Below the pieces are notes generated by a model, which did no database searches, was not told where the DNA came from, and was given only the letters and a program-made list of their open reading frames with translations. Shown here in pieces: positions 1 through 8,016 of a stretch of DNA of 64,000 nucleotides (position 1 is the stretch's first letter; each line of letters opens with the position of its first letter). A program made the translations under genes and the position numbers. Origin of the DNA: Saccharothrix sp. ALI-22-I (lineage in GTDB: Bacteria > Actinomycetota > Actinomycetes > Mycobacteriales > Pseudonocardiaceae). The stretch covers positions 124,001 to 188,000 of the forward strand of contig NZ_MTQP01000062.1 in NCBI RefSeq assembly GCF_001984175.1, given 5' to 3'.

Positions 1-686
1 CGTTGCAGTCGGGCTCGGACCGCGTGCTCAAGGAGATGCGCCGCTCGTACCGGACCGCGAAGTACCTGTCCATCCTGGACAACGTGCGCGCGGCCATGCC
101 GGACGCGGCCATCACCACCGACATCATCGTCGGCTTCCCCGGTGAGACCGAGGCGGATTTCCAGGCCACTTTGGACGTCGTCCGCGAGGCCCGGTTCTCC
201 TCCGCGTTCACGTTCCAGTACTCCAAGCGCCCCGGCACGCCCGCCGCCGACCTGCCCGACCAGCTGCCCAAGCAGGTCGTGCAGGAGCGGTACGACCGGC
301 TGGTCACGCTGGTCAACGAGGTGGCGCACGAGCTGAACCTGGAGCAGGTCGGCCGCAGGGTCGAGCTGCTGGTGGCCTCCGGCGAGGGCCGCAAGGACGC
401 CGAGACGCACCGGATGACCGGCCGCGCCCGTGACGGCCGCCTGGTGCACTTCACGCCCGGTGACGCGCACGTGCGGCCCGGTGACGTGGTGGAGACCGTG
501 GTGACCTACGGCGCGCCGCACAACCTGATCGCGGACGGCCCGCTGCTGTCGCACCGCCGGACCAAGGCGGGTGACCGGTCCGAGGCCGGGATCAAGCCGA
601 AGACGCCCGGTGTGACGCTGGGCCTGCCGTCGTTCGGCAAGCCCGCGCCCCTGCCCGCGGCCGTCGGTGGGTGCGCAGTCGGATGA
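1..686 (+). CDS. miaB: tRNA-2-methylthio-N6-dimethylallyladenosine synthase MiaB, C-terminal part (5' end outside window)
   Basis: C-terminal ~228 residues of a radical SAM methylthiotransferase that adds the 2-methylthio group to i6A37 in tRNAs. The visible part begins inside the radical SAM barrel (LQSGSDRVLKEMRRSY, then the conserved TDIIVGFPGETEADF). It continues through FQYSKRPGTPAA into a TRAM RNA-binding domain with GRARDGRLVHF. The N-terminal domain and both Fe-S cysteine sets lie left of the window. The tail after the TRAM domain is a long Pro/Gly-rich extension. The stop overlaps the next gene start as ATGA, indicating translational coupling. MiaA, which makes its substrate, is encoded 3.3 kb downstream. 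Family assignment is firm. Confidence 0.95.
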   Translation, partial: LQSGSDRVLKEMRRSYRTAKYLSILDNVRAAMPDAAITTDIIVGFPGETEADFQATLDVVREARFSSAFTFQYSKRPGTPAADLPDQLPKQVVQERYDRLVTLVNEVAHELNLEQVGRRVELLVASGEGRKDAETHRMTGRARDGRLVHFTPGDAHVRPGDVVETVVTYGAPHNLIADGPLLSHRRTKAGDRSEAGIKPKTPGVTLGLPSFGKPAPLPAAVGGCAVG

Positions 687-1159
687 CCTCCGAAGAACCG
701 GACGACCTGGCCGGGTTGCGCGCGGAGATCAACGGGGTGGGCCGCTCGGCGGCCAAGCGCTTCGACCCCGGCGCGGGAGCGTTGACGATCGCCGTGGCGG
801 CGCTGGCGATCCTGGTGTCGCTGATCCTGCCGTGGGTGGACGGCATGCCGGGGCTGAGCGTGCTGTTCGGCGAGGCGGACGCGTTGCCGAAGGTGTTCTC
901 CTACGCCGCGGTGGTCGTGGGCGTGCTGTTGCCCGCGTTGACGCTGGCCGTGCGCCGGTGGGCGTTGGCGTGGGTGTGCGCGCTGGCGTCGTTCGCCACG
1001 TCGGTGGCGGGCGTGCTGTCGATCTGGACCACGCAGACCACCACCGGTCACCACCCCGGTCCCGGTCCGGGCGCGGGTCTGGTGCTGGCCGTGGTGGCGG
1101 TGGTCGTGCTGCTGGTGAAGTGGCTGCGGCTGGCCGCGTCCCGGCCGCCCATGCAGTGA
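683..1159 (+). CDS. conserved four-TM membrane protein (Rv2732c-like position)
   Basis: Small integral membrane protein of 158 residues from the ATG that overlaps the miaB stop (a GTG 12 bp upstream is possible). About 40 polar residues are followed by four hydrophobic segments: TIAVAALAILVSLILPW, VVVGVLLPALTLAV, WVCALASFATSVAGVLSI and GLVLAVVAVVVLLVKWL. No catalytic motif was recognised. In mycobacteria the gene after miaB (Rv2732c) is also a conserved membrane protein of unknown function, and this is probably its orthologue by position and topology. The function is unknown. Confidence 0.8.
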   Translation: MTSEEPDDLAGLRAEINGVGRSAAKRFDPGAGALTIAVAALAILVSLILPWVDGMPGLSVLFGEADALPKVFSYAAVVVGVLLPALTLAVRRWALAWVCALASFATSVAGVLSIWTTQTTTGHHPGPGPGAGLVLAVVAVVVLLVKWLRLAASRPPMQ

Positions 1160-1166
1160 CCTGGCG

Positions 1167-1754
1167 ATGTCCGACCGGACGGCGTTCGACAACACCTCGT
1201 TCGACAACGCGGAGCTGCGCACCGAGCGGCTGACGCTGCGGCGGCCCGCCGCCCACGACGTGATCGCGGTGCACGCCATCCACAGCGACCCGGCGGCCTA
1301 CGAGCACAACCCGTCGGACGCGCTGCGCACCCACGACGAGGCCGCCCACCTGCTGCGACGGTGGATGGCGCACTGGCACGACTTCGACTTCGGCTACTGG
1401 GTGGTCCGCCCGCTCGACTCCCAGCGGCCGGTCGGGTTCTGCGGCGTGAAGTTCACCGAGATGGACGACCGGCGCGCGCTCAACCTGTTCTACCGGTTCA
1501 GCACGGCGAGCTGGGGCCAGGGCGTCGCCACCGAGGCGGCCCGCGCGGTCGTCCGGTGGGCCCGCGAGCACCTGCCCGAATACCCGGTCGTCGCCAGGGT
1601 CCGGCCCGCCAACACCGCCTCGCAGCGAGTCGCGCTCAAAGCGGGTCTGACCCGCGCCGAACACCTGGACCGACCCGGCGAGGACGGCCCCGACCTGCTG
1701 TTCACCGCGGGCTGGGCCCCCTCACCACCGGTGAAGGGGCCCCTCGCCCACTAA
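1167..1754 (+). CDS. GNAT family N-acetyltransferase (RimJ/RimL type)
   Basis: Predicted acetyl-CoA-dependent acetyltransferase of 195 residues. It has the RimJ/RimL pattern: the N-terminal strand LRTERLTLRRPAAHDV, the central WVVRPLDSQRPVGFCGVKF strand, and an acetyl-CoA loop region SWGQGVATEAARAVV (Q-G-x-A variant of the motif A loop). ARVRPANTASQRVALKAGL closes the fold. The substrate is not deducible: a ribosomal protein N-terminus, an antibiotic or a small amine are all possible. It starts 7 bp after the membrane protein gene, so it is probably cotranscribed, and converges on the DUF349 gene with a 4-bp overlap of stop regions. Confidence 0.85.
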   Translation: MSDRTAFDNTSFDNAELRTERLTLRRPAAHDVIAVHAIHSDPAAYEHNPSDALRTHDEAAHLLRRWMAHWHDFDFGYWVVRPLDSQRPVGFCGVKFTEMDDRRALNLFYRFSTASWGQGVATEAARAVVRWAREHLPEYPVVARVRPANTASQRVALKAGLTRAEHLDRPGEDGPDLLFTAGWAPSPPVKGPLAH

Positions 1755-3109
1755 CGGCTCGCGACCGCCTGCTCGGCGGCGGCCAGCCACTCGCGCCACT
1801 GCTTGGCCTGGGCCTCGGCCTGCTCGGCGCGGCGCTTGTCGCCCGCCGTGCGGGCCTTGGCGGCCTGCGCCTCGAACTGCTCCACCCGCTCGCGGAACTG
1901 GGCCACGCGGGCCTCGGCCTCCGGGTCGGAACGACGCCACTGGGCGTCCACCGCGCCGCGGACCCGCTCCTCGATGGTGCGGAGCTTGCCCTCCAGCTCG
2001 CGGACCCGCTCGCGCGGCACCTTGCCGATCGCGTCCCAGCGCTCCTGGATCTTGTAGAGCTGGTTGCGAGCGGCTTCCAGGTCCAGCGACGGGTCGATCC
2101 GGTCGGCCTCGGCGAGCAGTTCCTCCTTCAGCTTCGCGTTGGTCGCGAACTCCGCGTCACGCTCGTTGAACGCCTCGGAGCGCTTGGCGAAGAACGCGTC
2201 CTGGGCCGCGCGGAACCGCTGCCACAACGCGTCGTCGGCCTCCTTGGGCGCCCGCCCGGCGGCCTTCCACTCGACCATCAGGTCCTTGTACCGGCCCGCC
2301 GTGGCGCCCCAGTCGTCGGACTCGATGAGCTTCTCGGCCTCCTCGACCAGCTCCTGCTTGCGGGTCTTGGCCACGCTGCGCTGCCGGTCGAGGTCCGCGA
2401 AGTGCGAGCCGCGCCGGCGGTTGAACGCGTCGCGCGCCTTGGAGAACCGCCGCCACAGCTGCTCGTCGGTCTTGCGGTCGACACCCCGGATGGTCTTCCA
2501 CTCGTCCAGGATCTGCCGCAGCCGGTCGCCGGCCGCCTTCCACTGCGTCGACTCGTTGGCCAACGCCTCGGCTTCCTCGACCAGCTCCTGCTTGCGGGCG
2601 CCGGCCGCGGCCCGGGCCTCGTCCTTGGCGGCCTTGGCGGCCTCCAGGCCCTCCTCCGCCTTGACCAGCACGTACTCGACGCGCGCGGCCAGGGCGGCGA
2701 GGTCGCCGACGACCGCCGCGTCGGCCAGGCTCTCCTGCACGTGCTTCGCGCTGGTCAGCGCGTGCTTGGGGTCGCCCGCACCGGAGGACAGCCGCGTCAC
2801 CAGCAGCTCGACCTCGGTGCGGATGTCGTCGAACCGGCGCGCGAAGTGCGCCAGGCCCTCGGCGGGCTCGCCCGCCTGCCAGGAACCGACGACCCGCTCG
2901 CCCTCGGCCGTCTTGACGTAGACGGTGCCGTCCGCGTCCACGCGCCCCCAGCGGTCAGGGTGGTCCGACGCCACGGGGACCGGCGGTGGCGCCGTGACCG
3001 GCGTGACCGGCGTGGCCTCCACCGGCGTAGCTTCCACCCGGGTCTGTTCGACCACCGCCCCCGCACCACTGTCGCCAGTGGTTCCCGGTGTCGTCTCGTG
3101 CTCCGTCAT
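1751..3109 (-). CDS. DUF349 repeat protein (Rv2731-like)
   Basis: A 452-residue, highly charged, probably all-alpha protein with repeated DUF349 helical units. Recurrent signatures include LIESDDWGATAGRYKDLMVEWKAAGR followed by ADDALWQRFRAAQDAFF, and a second set QWKAAGDRLRQILDEW with DEQLWRRFSKARDAF. The N-terminal ~45 residues are Thr/Val/Pro-rich and low complexity. The C-terminus (EARVAQFRERVEQFEAQAAKAR) is coiled-coil-like. DUF349 proteins are widespread in actinobacteria without a settled biochemical role. The position between the Rv2732c-like and Rv2728c-like genes matches Rv2731 in M. tuberculosis. No signal peptide or membrane segment is seen, so it should be cytoplasmic. Confidence 0.85.
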   Translation of the reverse strand: MTEHETTPGTTGDSGAGAVVEQTRVEATPVEATPVTPVTAPPPVPVASDHPDRWGRVDADGTVYVKTAEGERVVGSWQAGEPAEGLAHFARRFDDIRTEVELLVTRLSSGAGDPKHALTSAKHVQESLADAAVVGDLAALAARVEYVLVKAEEGLEAAKAAKDEARAAAGARKQELVEEAEALANESTQWKAAGDRLRQILDEWKTIRGVDRKTDEQLWRRFSKARDAFNRRRGSHFADLDRQRSVAKTRKQELVEEAEKLIESDDWGATAGRYKDLMVEWKAAGRAPKEADDALWQRFRAAQDAFFAKRSEAFNERDAEFATNAKLKEELLAEADRIDPSLDLEAARNQLYKIQERWDAIGKVPRERVRELEGKLRTIEERVRGAVDAQWRRSDPEAEARVAQFRERVEQFEAQAAKARTAGDKRRAEQAEAQAKQWREWLAAAEQAVASR

Positions 3110-3293
3110 CGCCGGCTTCCTCCTCGCCTGCCCACTTCGTGGTGCCCGTGCCGACCACGGGCGCCCCGCCTACGACGGGGCCCAGCACCCGGGTACCGCG
3201 ACGCTCCCGAGAGTGCCCAGTACCTCGCGCGCATTCAAACAGGTCAAGGCTCGCATCGGTACCGGTGGTGGCCGATGAGTAGCGTGGACTGCC

Positions 3294-3983
3294 ATGATCT
3301 CGCGCCTGGTGGTCGTGCCGCACCCTCCGCTGCTGGTGCCGGAACTGGTGGCCGGAGCGGTGTCGGAGACCGAACCGGTGCGCTCGGCGTGCCTGGCCGC
3401 GGCACGGGAACTGGCCGCGCACGCGTCGGACTGGGTGGCGGTGGGCGTGGATCCGTCCGGGCCGCGGGTGGTCGAGGACGTGGCCGGCACGTTCCGCGGT
3501 TTCGGGGCGGACGTCCCGGTGTCGCTGTCGGACGACGCGTCCTCTGTGGATGACGACCTGCCGCTGTCGGTGCTGGTCGCGGCGTGGCTGCGGGAACGGG
3601 CGGGCGCACGGAGCGTGCGCGTGCACCTCGTGCCGCCGGATCTGCCCACTGCCGAGTGCGTCGCGCTGGGTGAGCGGCTGGCTGGTTCGCGCGCGCTGCT
3701 GGTGCTGGGCGACGGGTCGCACCGGCACGGGGAGCAGGCCGTGGGACGCCCGGACGAGCGGGCCGAGCCGTTCGACGAGGACGTGCGCACGGCGCTGGCC
3801 ACGGCGGACACGGGCGCGTTGCGGGCGATCGACCCGGCGCTGGCCGCCGAGCTGGGCGCGTCCGGGCGGGCCGCGTGGCAGGTGGCGGCGGGTGTGCCGG
3901 GCGCGTGGCGGTGCACCCGGTCGGCGTTCCTGGCGCCGTTCGGCGTCGGCTACCACCTCGCGGTGTGGGACAGCGCGATCTGA
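3294..3983 (+). CDS. class III extradiol dioxygenase-like protein (Rv2728c-like)
   Basis: A 229-residue protein that begins RLVVVPHPPLLVPELV, the start pattern of LigB-type class III extradiol dioxygenase folds. It has internal WVAVGVDPSG and LLVLGDGSHRHG segments in the positions expected of that fold. Real LigB enzymes bind Fe(II) with two histidines and a glutamate; whether the ligand set is complete here cannot be settled by eye, so catalysis is unproven. Its place just before miaA and dapF matches Rv2728c, an alanine-rich unknown in mycobacteria. It is divergent from the DUF349 gene over a 184-bp promoter gap. Confidence 0.75.
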   Translation: MISRLVVVPHPPLLVPELVAGAVSETEPVRSACLAAARELAAHASDWVAVGVDPSGPRVVEDVAGTFRGFGADVPVSLSDDASSVDDDLPLSVLVAAWLRERAGARSVRVHLVPPDLPTAECVALGERLAGSRALLVLGDGSHRHGEQAVGRPDERAEPFDEDVRTALATADTGALRAIDPALAAELGASGRAAWQVAAGVPGAWRCTRSAFLAPFGVGYHLAVWDSAI

Positions 3984-4015
3984 AGGGCTCGGGCACGTCT
4001 GAGAGGCTTGGACGC

Positions 4016-4918
4016 GTGAGCACCCCTCTCGCAGTCGTCGGCCCCACCGCCACCGGGAAGTCCGATCTGGCCGTCCGGCTGGCCGCCGAACTGGGCGGTG
4101 AGGTGGTCAACGCCGACGCGATGCAGCTCTACCGGGGCATGGACATCGGCACGGCCAAGATCACCGAGGCCGAGCGGCAGGGCGTGCCGCACCACCTGCT
4201 CGACGTGCTGGACGTGACCGAGACCGCGTCCGTGGCCGCCTACCAGCGTGAGGCACGGGCCGTGGTGGAGCGGCTGCTGGCCGACGGCCGCACGCCGGTG
4301 CTGGTCGGCGGTTCCGGCCTGTACGTGCAGGCCGTGCTGGACGACCTGGTGTTCCCCGGCACCGACGAGAAGATCCGCACCCAGCTGGAGCAGGAGCTGG
4401 TGATGTTCGGCGCGGAGACCCTGCACGGCCGGCTGGCGCAGCTCGATCCGGCCGCGGCGCTGGCGATCCTGCCCAGCAACGGCCGCCGGGTGGTGCGCGC
4501 GCTGGAGGTCATCGAGCTGACCGGGCAGCCGTTCTCGGCCACGCTGCCCAAGCCCGGACCCGCCCGCTACGGCACGGTGGTGATCGGGCTGGACCGCGAG
4601 GTGTCCGAGCTGGACGAGCGGGTCGACGCGCGGGTGGCGCGGATGTTCGAGTCGGGCCTGGTGGACGAGGTCCGGGCGTTGGAGGCCCGCGGTCTGCGTG
4701 ACGGCCGCACGGCGTCCCGCGCGCTGGGCTACCAGCAGGTGCTGGCCGCGTTCGACGGCGAGTACTCGCTGGAGGAGGCGGTGACGACGACCGCGCAGGC
4801 CACCCGGCGGTTCGTCCGCAAGCAGCGGTCCTGGTTCCGCCGCGACCAGCGGGTCACCTGGTTCGACGCGGGTGACCCGGGGCTGGCCGAGGACGTGCTC
4901 AAGCTCGTCGCACCGTAG
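4016..4918 (+). CDS. miaA: tRNA dimethylallyltransferase MiaA
   Basis: Transfers dimethylallyl from DMAPP to N6 of A37 in tRNAs, making i6A, the substrate of MiaB encoded upstream. The 300-residue product starts at a GTG (MSTPLAVVGPTATGKSDLA), placing the P-loop at residues 9-16, as usual for this family. Other signatures are VNADAMQLYRGMDIGTAK, PHHLLDVLDV, VLVGGSGLYVQAVLDDL, GRRVVRALEVIELTGQP and the C-terminal SRALGYQQVLAA. Longer in-frame starts exist upstream but would overlap the previous gene and add non-homologous residues. Length is normal for bacterial MiaA. dapF follows after 4 bp, so the two are very likely cotranscribed. Confidence 0.97.
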   Translation: MSTPLAVVGPTATGKSDLAVRLAAELGGEVVNADAMQLYRGMDIGTAKITEAERQGVPHHLLDVLDVTETASVAAYQREARAVVERLLADGRTPVLVGGSGLYVQAVLDDLVFPGTDEKIRTQLEQELVMFGAETLHGRLAQLDPAAALAILPSNGRRVVRALEVIELTGQPFSATLPKPGPARYGTVVIGLDREVSELDERVDARVARMFESGLVDEVRALEARGLRDGRTASRALGYQQVLAAFDGEYSLEEAVTTTAQATRRFVRKQRSWFRRDQRVTWFDAGDPGLAEDVLKLVAP

Positions 4919-4922
4919 CCTG

Positions 4923-5768
4923 GTGCGCGTGGGAGTCGAGTTTCTGAAGGGCCACGGCACCGAGAACGATTTCGTGGTGCTGCCCGATCCGGACGGCGTG
5001 CTGGACCTGACCGAGTCGCGGGTGCGCGCGCTGTGCGACCGGCAGCGCGGCCTGGGGGCGGACGGCGTGCTGCGGGTCGTGCGGCCCGATTTCGTGCCTG
5101 ATGCCGCCTCGGCGGAGAAGAGCACCTCGGGCGGGCCCTGGTTCATGGACTACCGCAACGCCGACGGCTCGATCGCCGAGATGTGCGGCAACGGGGTGCG
5201 GGTGTTCGTCCGGTACCTGGTGGAGGCCGGGTTGATGCCCGCCGGCGAGTTCACCATCGGCACGCGTGCCGGTGAGCGGCACGTTGTCGCGCACCCGGAC
5301 GGCACGGTGACGGTGGACATGGGGCGCGCCCTGGTCACCGGCACGGGCACGGCCACGGTCGGCGGCAGCGCGTTCGGCGGGGTCGCGGTGGACGTCGGCA
5401 ACCCGCACCTGGCGTGCGTGACCGAGACACCGGTGGCCGAACTCGACCTGCACGTGCCGCCCGGCCACGACCCGGTGCTGTTCCCGCACGGCGTGAACGT
5501 GGAGTTCGTCAACGTCCTCGGTGACGGCGCCCTTCGGATGCGCGTGCACGAGCGCGGCGTGGGCGAGACCAGGTCGTGCGGCACGGGCACGGTGGCCGCG
5601 GTGGCGTCGTGGCTGTACGGGACCGGTCAGCGCACCGGCAAGGCCACTGTGGACGTCCTCGGTGGACAGGTGTCCGTGGTGATCGAGGAGGAGACCTCCA
5701 CGCTCACCGGCCCGGCCGTCCTCGTCGCCCGCGGCGAGCTGGACCAGGCCTGGTGGGACGCGCTCTAG
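4923..5768 (+). CDS. dapF: diaminopimelate epimerase DapF
   Basis: Converts LL- to meso-diaminopimelate, the precursor of lysine and of the peptidoglycan cross-link, by a two-cysteine acid/base mechanism. The 281-residue product carries FLKGHGTENDFVVLPD at the start, RGLGADGV, and the first catalytic cysteine in EMCGNGVRVF (about C88). The second catalytic cysteine is in RSCGTGTVAA (about C219). GTG starts at 4923 and 4929 both fit; 4923 lies 4 bp after miaA. A 10-residue insertion (VPDAASAEKSTSGG) before WFMDYRNADGS is typical of actinobacterial versions. The 3' end overlaps the stop of the convergent TetR gene by 4 bp. Confidence 0.97.
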   Translation: MRVGVEFLKGHGTENDFVVLPDPDGVLDLTESRVRALCDRQRGLGADGVLRVVRPDFVPDAASAEKSTSGGPWFMDYRNADGSIAEMCGNGVRVFVRYLVEAGLMPAGEFTIGTRAGERHVVAHPDGTVTVDMGRALVTGTGTATVGGSAFGGVAVDVGNPHLACVTETPVAELDLHVPPGHDPVLFPHGVNVEFVNVLGDGALRMRVHERGVGETRSCGTGTVAAVASWLYGTGQRTGKATVDVLGGQVSVVIEEETSTLTGPAVLVARGELDQAWWDAL

Positions 5769-6373
5769 AGCGTCCGGAGCACGAGGGTCACGCCGTGGTC
5801 GAGCCGTTGGGCGAACCCGCCCGGATCCAGGTCGTCGGCGACGGCCCGCAGTGACGGGTAGTCGCCCGGTGCCTCGACCAGCGCGTCGGCCAGCCGGCCG
5901 TCACCGGCCTGTTCTTCCAGCACCAGCCCCAGCGTGAGGTGGACGAGGGTCCGCAGGGTCCACGCCACCCGCGGCACCTCGCCCGCGATCAGGGCCGCCG
6001 CCAACGCTTCGCTGAACCGCAACGTGCCGGGCTCGGCCATGTGGGTGCCGACCACGGCACTCGCGCCGTCCCGGTGCGCCAGCAACGCCCGGCGCAGCCG
6101 CCTGGGCAGTTCGGCCGCCCGTTCCCGCCAGTCCTCTGGCAGGCCGGCCAGGTCCACCTCGCCGACGATGGCGTCCGCCATCAGCTCCCGCAGCCTGGCC
6201 TTGCTCTTCACGTGCCAGAGCACGGTGTTCATCCGCACGCCCAGCCTTGTGGCGACGGCACGCGTGGACACCGCGTCCAGCCCTTCCTCGTCGAGCAGGT
6301 CGAGGGCGGCGCGCACGACGGTGTCGCGGTCGAGCCGGGTGGGGCTGGGCCGACCGCCTCGCGTCTTGGTCAC
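5765..6373 (-). CDS. TetR family transcriptional regulator
   Basis: A 202-residue regulator with an N-terminal TetR helix-turn-helix (LDRDTVVRAALDLLDEEGLDAVSTRAVATRL, then VRMNTVLWHVKSKARLRELM). The C-terminal ligand-binding half (residues ~85-200) resembles the tetracycline-repressor type, with LRRALLAHRDGASAVVG and HLTLGLVLEEQ. It lies 4 bp downstream of the MFS exporter gene on the same strand, so it is the last gene of that unit. It probably represses the exporter genes in response to an exported compound. That ligand is unknown, and no operator could be assigned with confidence. Confidence 0.9.
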   Translation of the reverse strand: MTKTRGGRPSPTRLDRDTVVRAALDLLDEEGLDAVSTRAVATRLGVRMNTVLWHVKSKARLRELMADAIVGEVDLAGLPEDWRERAAELPRRLRRALLAHRDGASAVVGTHMAEPGTLRFSEALAAALIAGEVPRVAWTLRTLVHLTLGLVLEEQAGDGRLADALVEAPGDYPSLRAVADDLDPGGFAQRLDHGVTLVLRTL

Positions 6374-6377
6374 TGAC

Positions 6378-7613
6378 CTATTTTAGAGGCTGATCGACCG
6401 CAGTGACCTGGGCCACATCACGCATCGACCGCAGCGGTGACAGGACCACCCAGAGCACGGACAGGATCATCCCCACCGACGCGACCCACAACGTGTTCCG
6501 CACGCCGATCCACTCGGCCAGCGCACCGCCCGCCAACGCGCCCACCGGCATCGCGCCCCAGGCCAGGAACCGGACGCTGGCGTTCATCCGGCCCTGCAGC
6601 CGGTCCGGGCACAGCGCCTGCCGCAGGCTGACCTGGGCCACGTTGTAGACCACGACCCCCATGGACGTGATCAGCGTGCCGACCGCGAACAAGGAGAGCC
6701 GCCAGTCCGGTTCGGCCAGCGGGATCAACACCCACGCCGGCTGCGTGACCAGCATCGACAACCAGATCAGCCGCACCTGCCCGATCCGGGCCAACCGGGC
6801 GGTGAGCAGGCCCACCAGCGCGCCGCCCGCGCTGCCCAGGCCCAGCAGCACGGCCGCGGCCGTCGGCGACAACGCGAGGTCGTGCAGCAGGAACAGCAGG
6901 TTGACCGCGACCCATATGCCGTTGGCCAGGTTGAACGACGTCGTGCACAGCACCGTGGGCCGCAGGAGCGGATGCCCGAACACGAACCTCAAGCCCTCGG
7001 CCATCTCCGCCCGGAGCGCACGTTCGCGCGGCTCCACCGGCTGCTCGACCAGGCGTATGCCGCGCAGCAGCAGCGCCGAGGCCAGGTACGAGATGCTGAT
7101 CGCGAGGACGGCGTTCGCGTTGCCCAGGAACTGCACCATCGGCCCGCTCAGCGGCCGTCCGGACAGCCGTGCGACCTGCTGCGTCGACACCAGCCTGCTG
7201 TTGGCCTGCGACAACTCGCCGCGCAGCACCAGAGCGGGCAGGTACGCCTGGCTCGCCACCTCGAAGAACACCGTCAGCACACCTGCGGCCAGCGCGGCGA
7301 GCAGCAGGTGGAGATAGGTGAGGCCGCCCAGCCACGCGGCGACCGGGACGGTGGCGAACAGCAGCGCGCGCCCGGTCGTGGTCCACATCAGCAGGGGCCG
7401 CTTGCGCAGCCGGTCGATGTAGACGCCCGCGGGTAAGCCGATGAGCAGGAAGGCGGCCATCCCGGCGGCGGCCAACAGGCCGACCTGGAACTCCGAGGCG
7501 TCCAGCGCCTCGATCGCCACCACCGGCAGCACGAACGACGACACCGCCGTGCCGAACTGGTTGATCGCGTCGCTGCCCCAGAACAGCCGGAAGTCACGCG
7601 GTGACGGCATCAC
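6378..7613 (-). CDS. MFS transporter (MFS_3 / EntS-like drug or siderophore exporter)
   Basis: A 411-residue proton-coupled exporter with about 12 membrane segments. It starts PSPRDFRLFWGSDAINQFG and has the MFS signature between TM2 and TM3 (GLPAGVYIDRLRKRPLLM), followed by VFFEVASQAYLPALV, a hallmark of the MFS_3 subfamily. The second half begins around RALRAEMAEGLRFVFGHPLLR. The start overlaps by 20 bp the 3' end of a truncated paralogue, and the TetR gene follows 4 bp downstream, giving a three-gene minus-strand unit. The substrate is unknown; a hydrophobic antibiotic is the usual guess for this arrangement. Confidence 0.88.
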   Translation of the reverse strand: MMPSPRDFRLFWGSDAINQFGTAVSSFVLPVVAIEALDASEFQVGLLAAAGMAAFLLIGLPAGVYIDRLRKRPLLMWTTTGRALLFATVPVAAWLGGLTYLHLLLAALAAGVLTVFFEVASQAYLPALVLRGELSQANSRLVSTQQVARLSGRPLSGPMVQFLGNANAVLAISISYLASALLLRGIRLVEQPVEPRERALRAEMAEGLRFVFGHPLLRPTVLCTTSFNLANGIWVAVNLLFLLHDLALSPTAAAVLLGLGSAGGALVGLLTARLARIGQVRLIWLSMLVTQPAWVLIPLAEPDWRLSLFAVGTLITSMGVVVYNVAQVSLRQALCPDRLQGRMNASVRFLAWGAMPVGALAGGALAEWIGVRNTLWVASVGMILSVLWVVLSPLRSMRDVAQVTAVDQPLK

Positions 7614-7959
7614 TGCTCCTCAGCGGCGACAGCAGGGCGACCACGACGAGGTGGACCAGCGTGAGCACGCCCAACCACCAGGCCACCGGGATGGACAGCA
7701 TCAACGCCGCGCGGGCGAAGTCGGCCACGAGCATCACCGGACGGCGGCTCAACCGGTCCACCCACACCCCGACAGGCAGCCCGATCAGCAGGAACGCGGC
7801 CGTCGCGGCCGCCGACAGCACACCCATCTCGAACGGCGTCGCGGCCAGCGCGCCCGCCGCGAGCAGCGGCAACACGGTGCGGCCGATCGACGAGCCGAAC
7901 TGGCTGATGGTGTCGCCTGCCCATAACAGGCGGAAGTCGCGATGGGACCAGAGAGTCAC
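7594..7959 (-). pseudogene. internally deleted MFS transporter (N-terminal three TMs joined to the C-terminal tail)
   Basis: About 121 codons from the GTG at 7959 (a TTG at 7995 would add 12). Residues 1-105 align closely with the start of the neighbouring exporter: WSHRDFRLLWAGDTISQFG, GLPVGVWVDRLSRRPVML, WWLGVLTLVHLVVVAL. The frame then jumps to LSPLRSSDAVTA and stops. The intact paralogue ends VLSPLRSMRDVAQVTA, so the last 12 residues look like the true C-terminus of a lost full-length gene. The central ~270 codons appear to have been deleted in frame. A three-TM product is unlikely to transport. It still overlaps the next start by 20 bp. Confidence 0.75.
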
Positions 7960-7976
7960 AGTCGAAGTGTCGCGGG

Positions 7977-8000
7977 AGTGATTGGAAACTGTCAATCACT
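7977..8000. promoter_or_regulatory. 8+8+8 inverted repeat, candidate operator between divergent genes
   Basis: AGTGATTG and its exact reverse complement CAATCACT flank the 8-bp spacer GAAACTGT. The element lies in the gap between the truncated MFS gene (minus) and the winged-helix regulator (plus). It overlaps a minus-strand TTGACA that could be a -35 box. An autoregulatory operator for the adjacent regulator is the natural reading, but this is inference. Confidence 0.55.
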
Positions 8001-8016
8001 TGTTCTGGCGGGACCT

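Noticed and set aside
1361..3553. 730-codon plus-strand frame opposite the DUF349 gene
   Set aside because: It begins inside the GNAT gene in another phase and lacks domain features; the DUF349 protein on the other strand has clear repeats.
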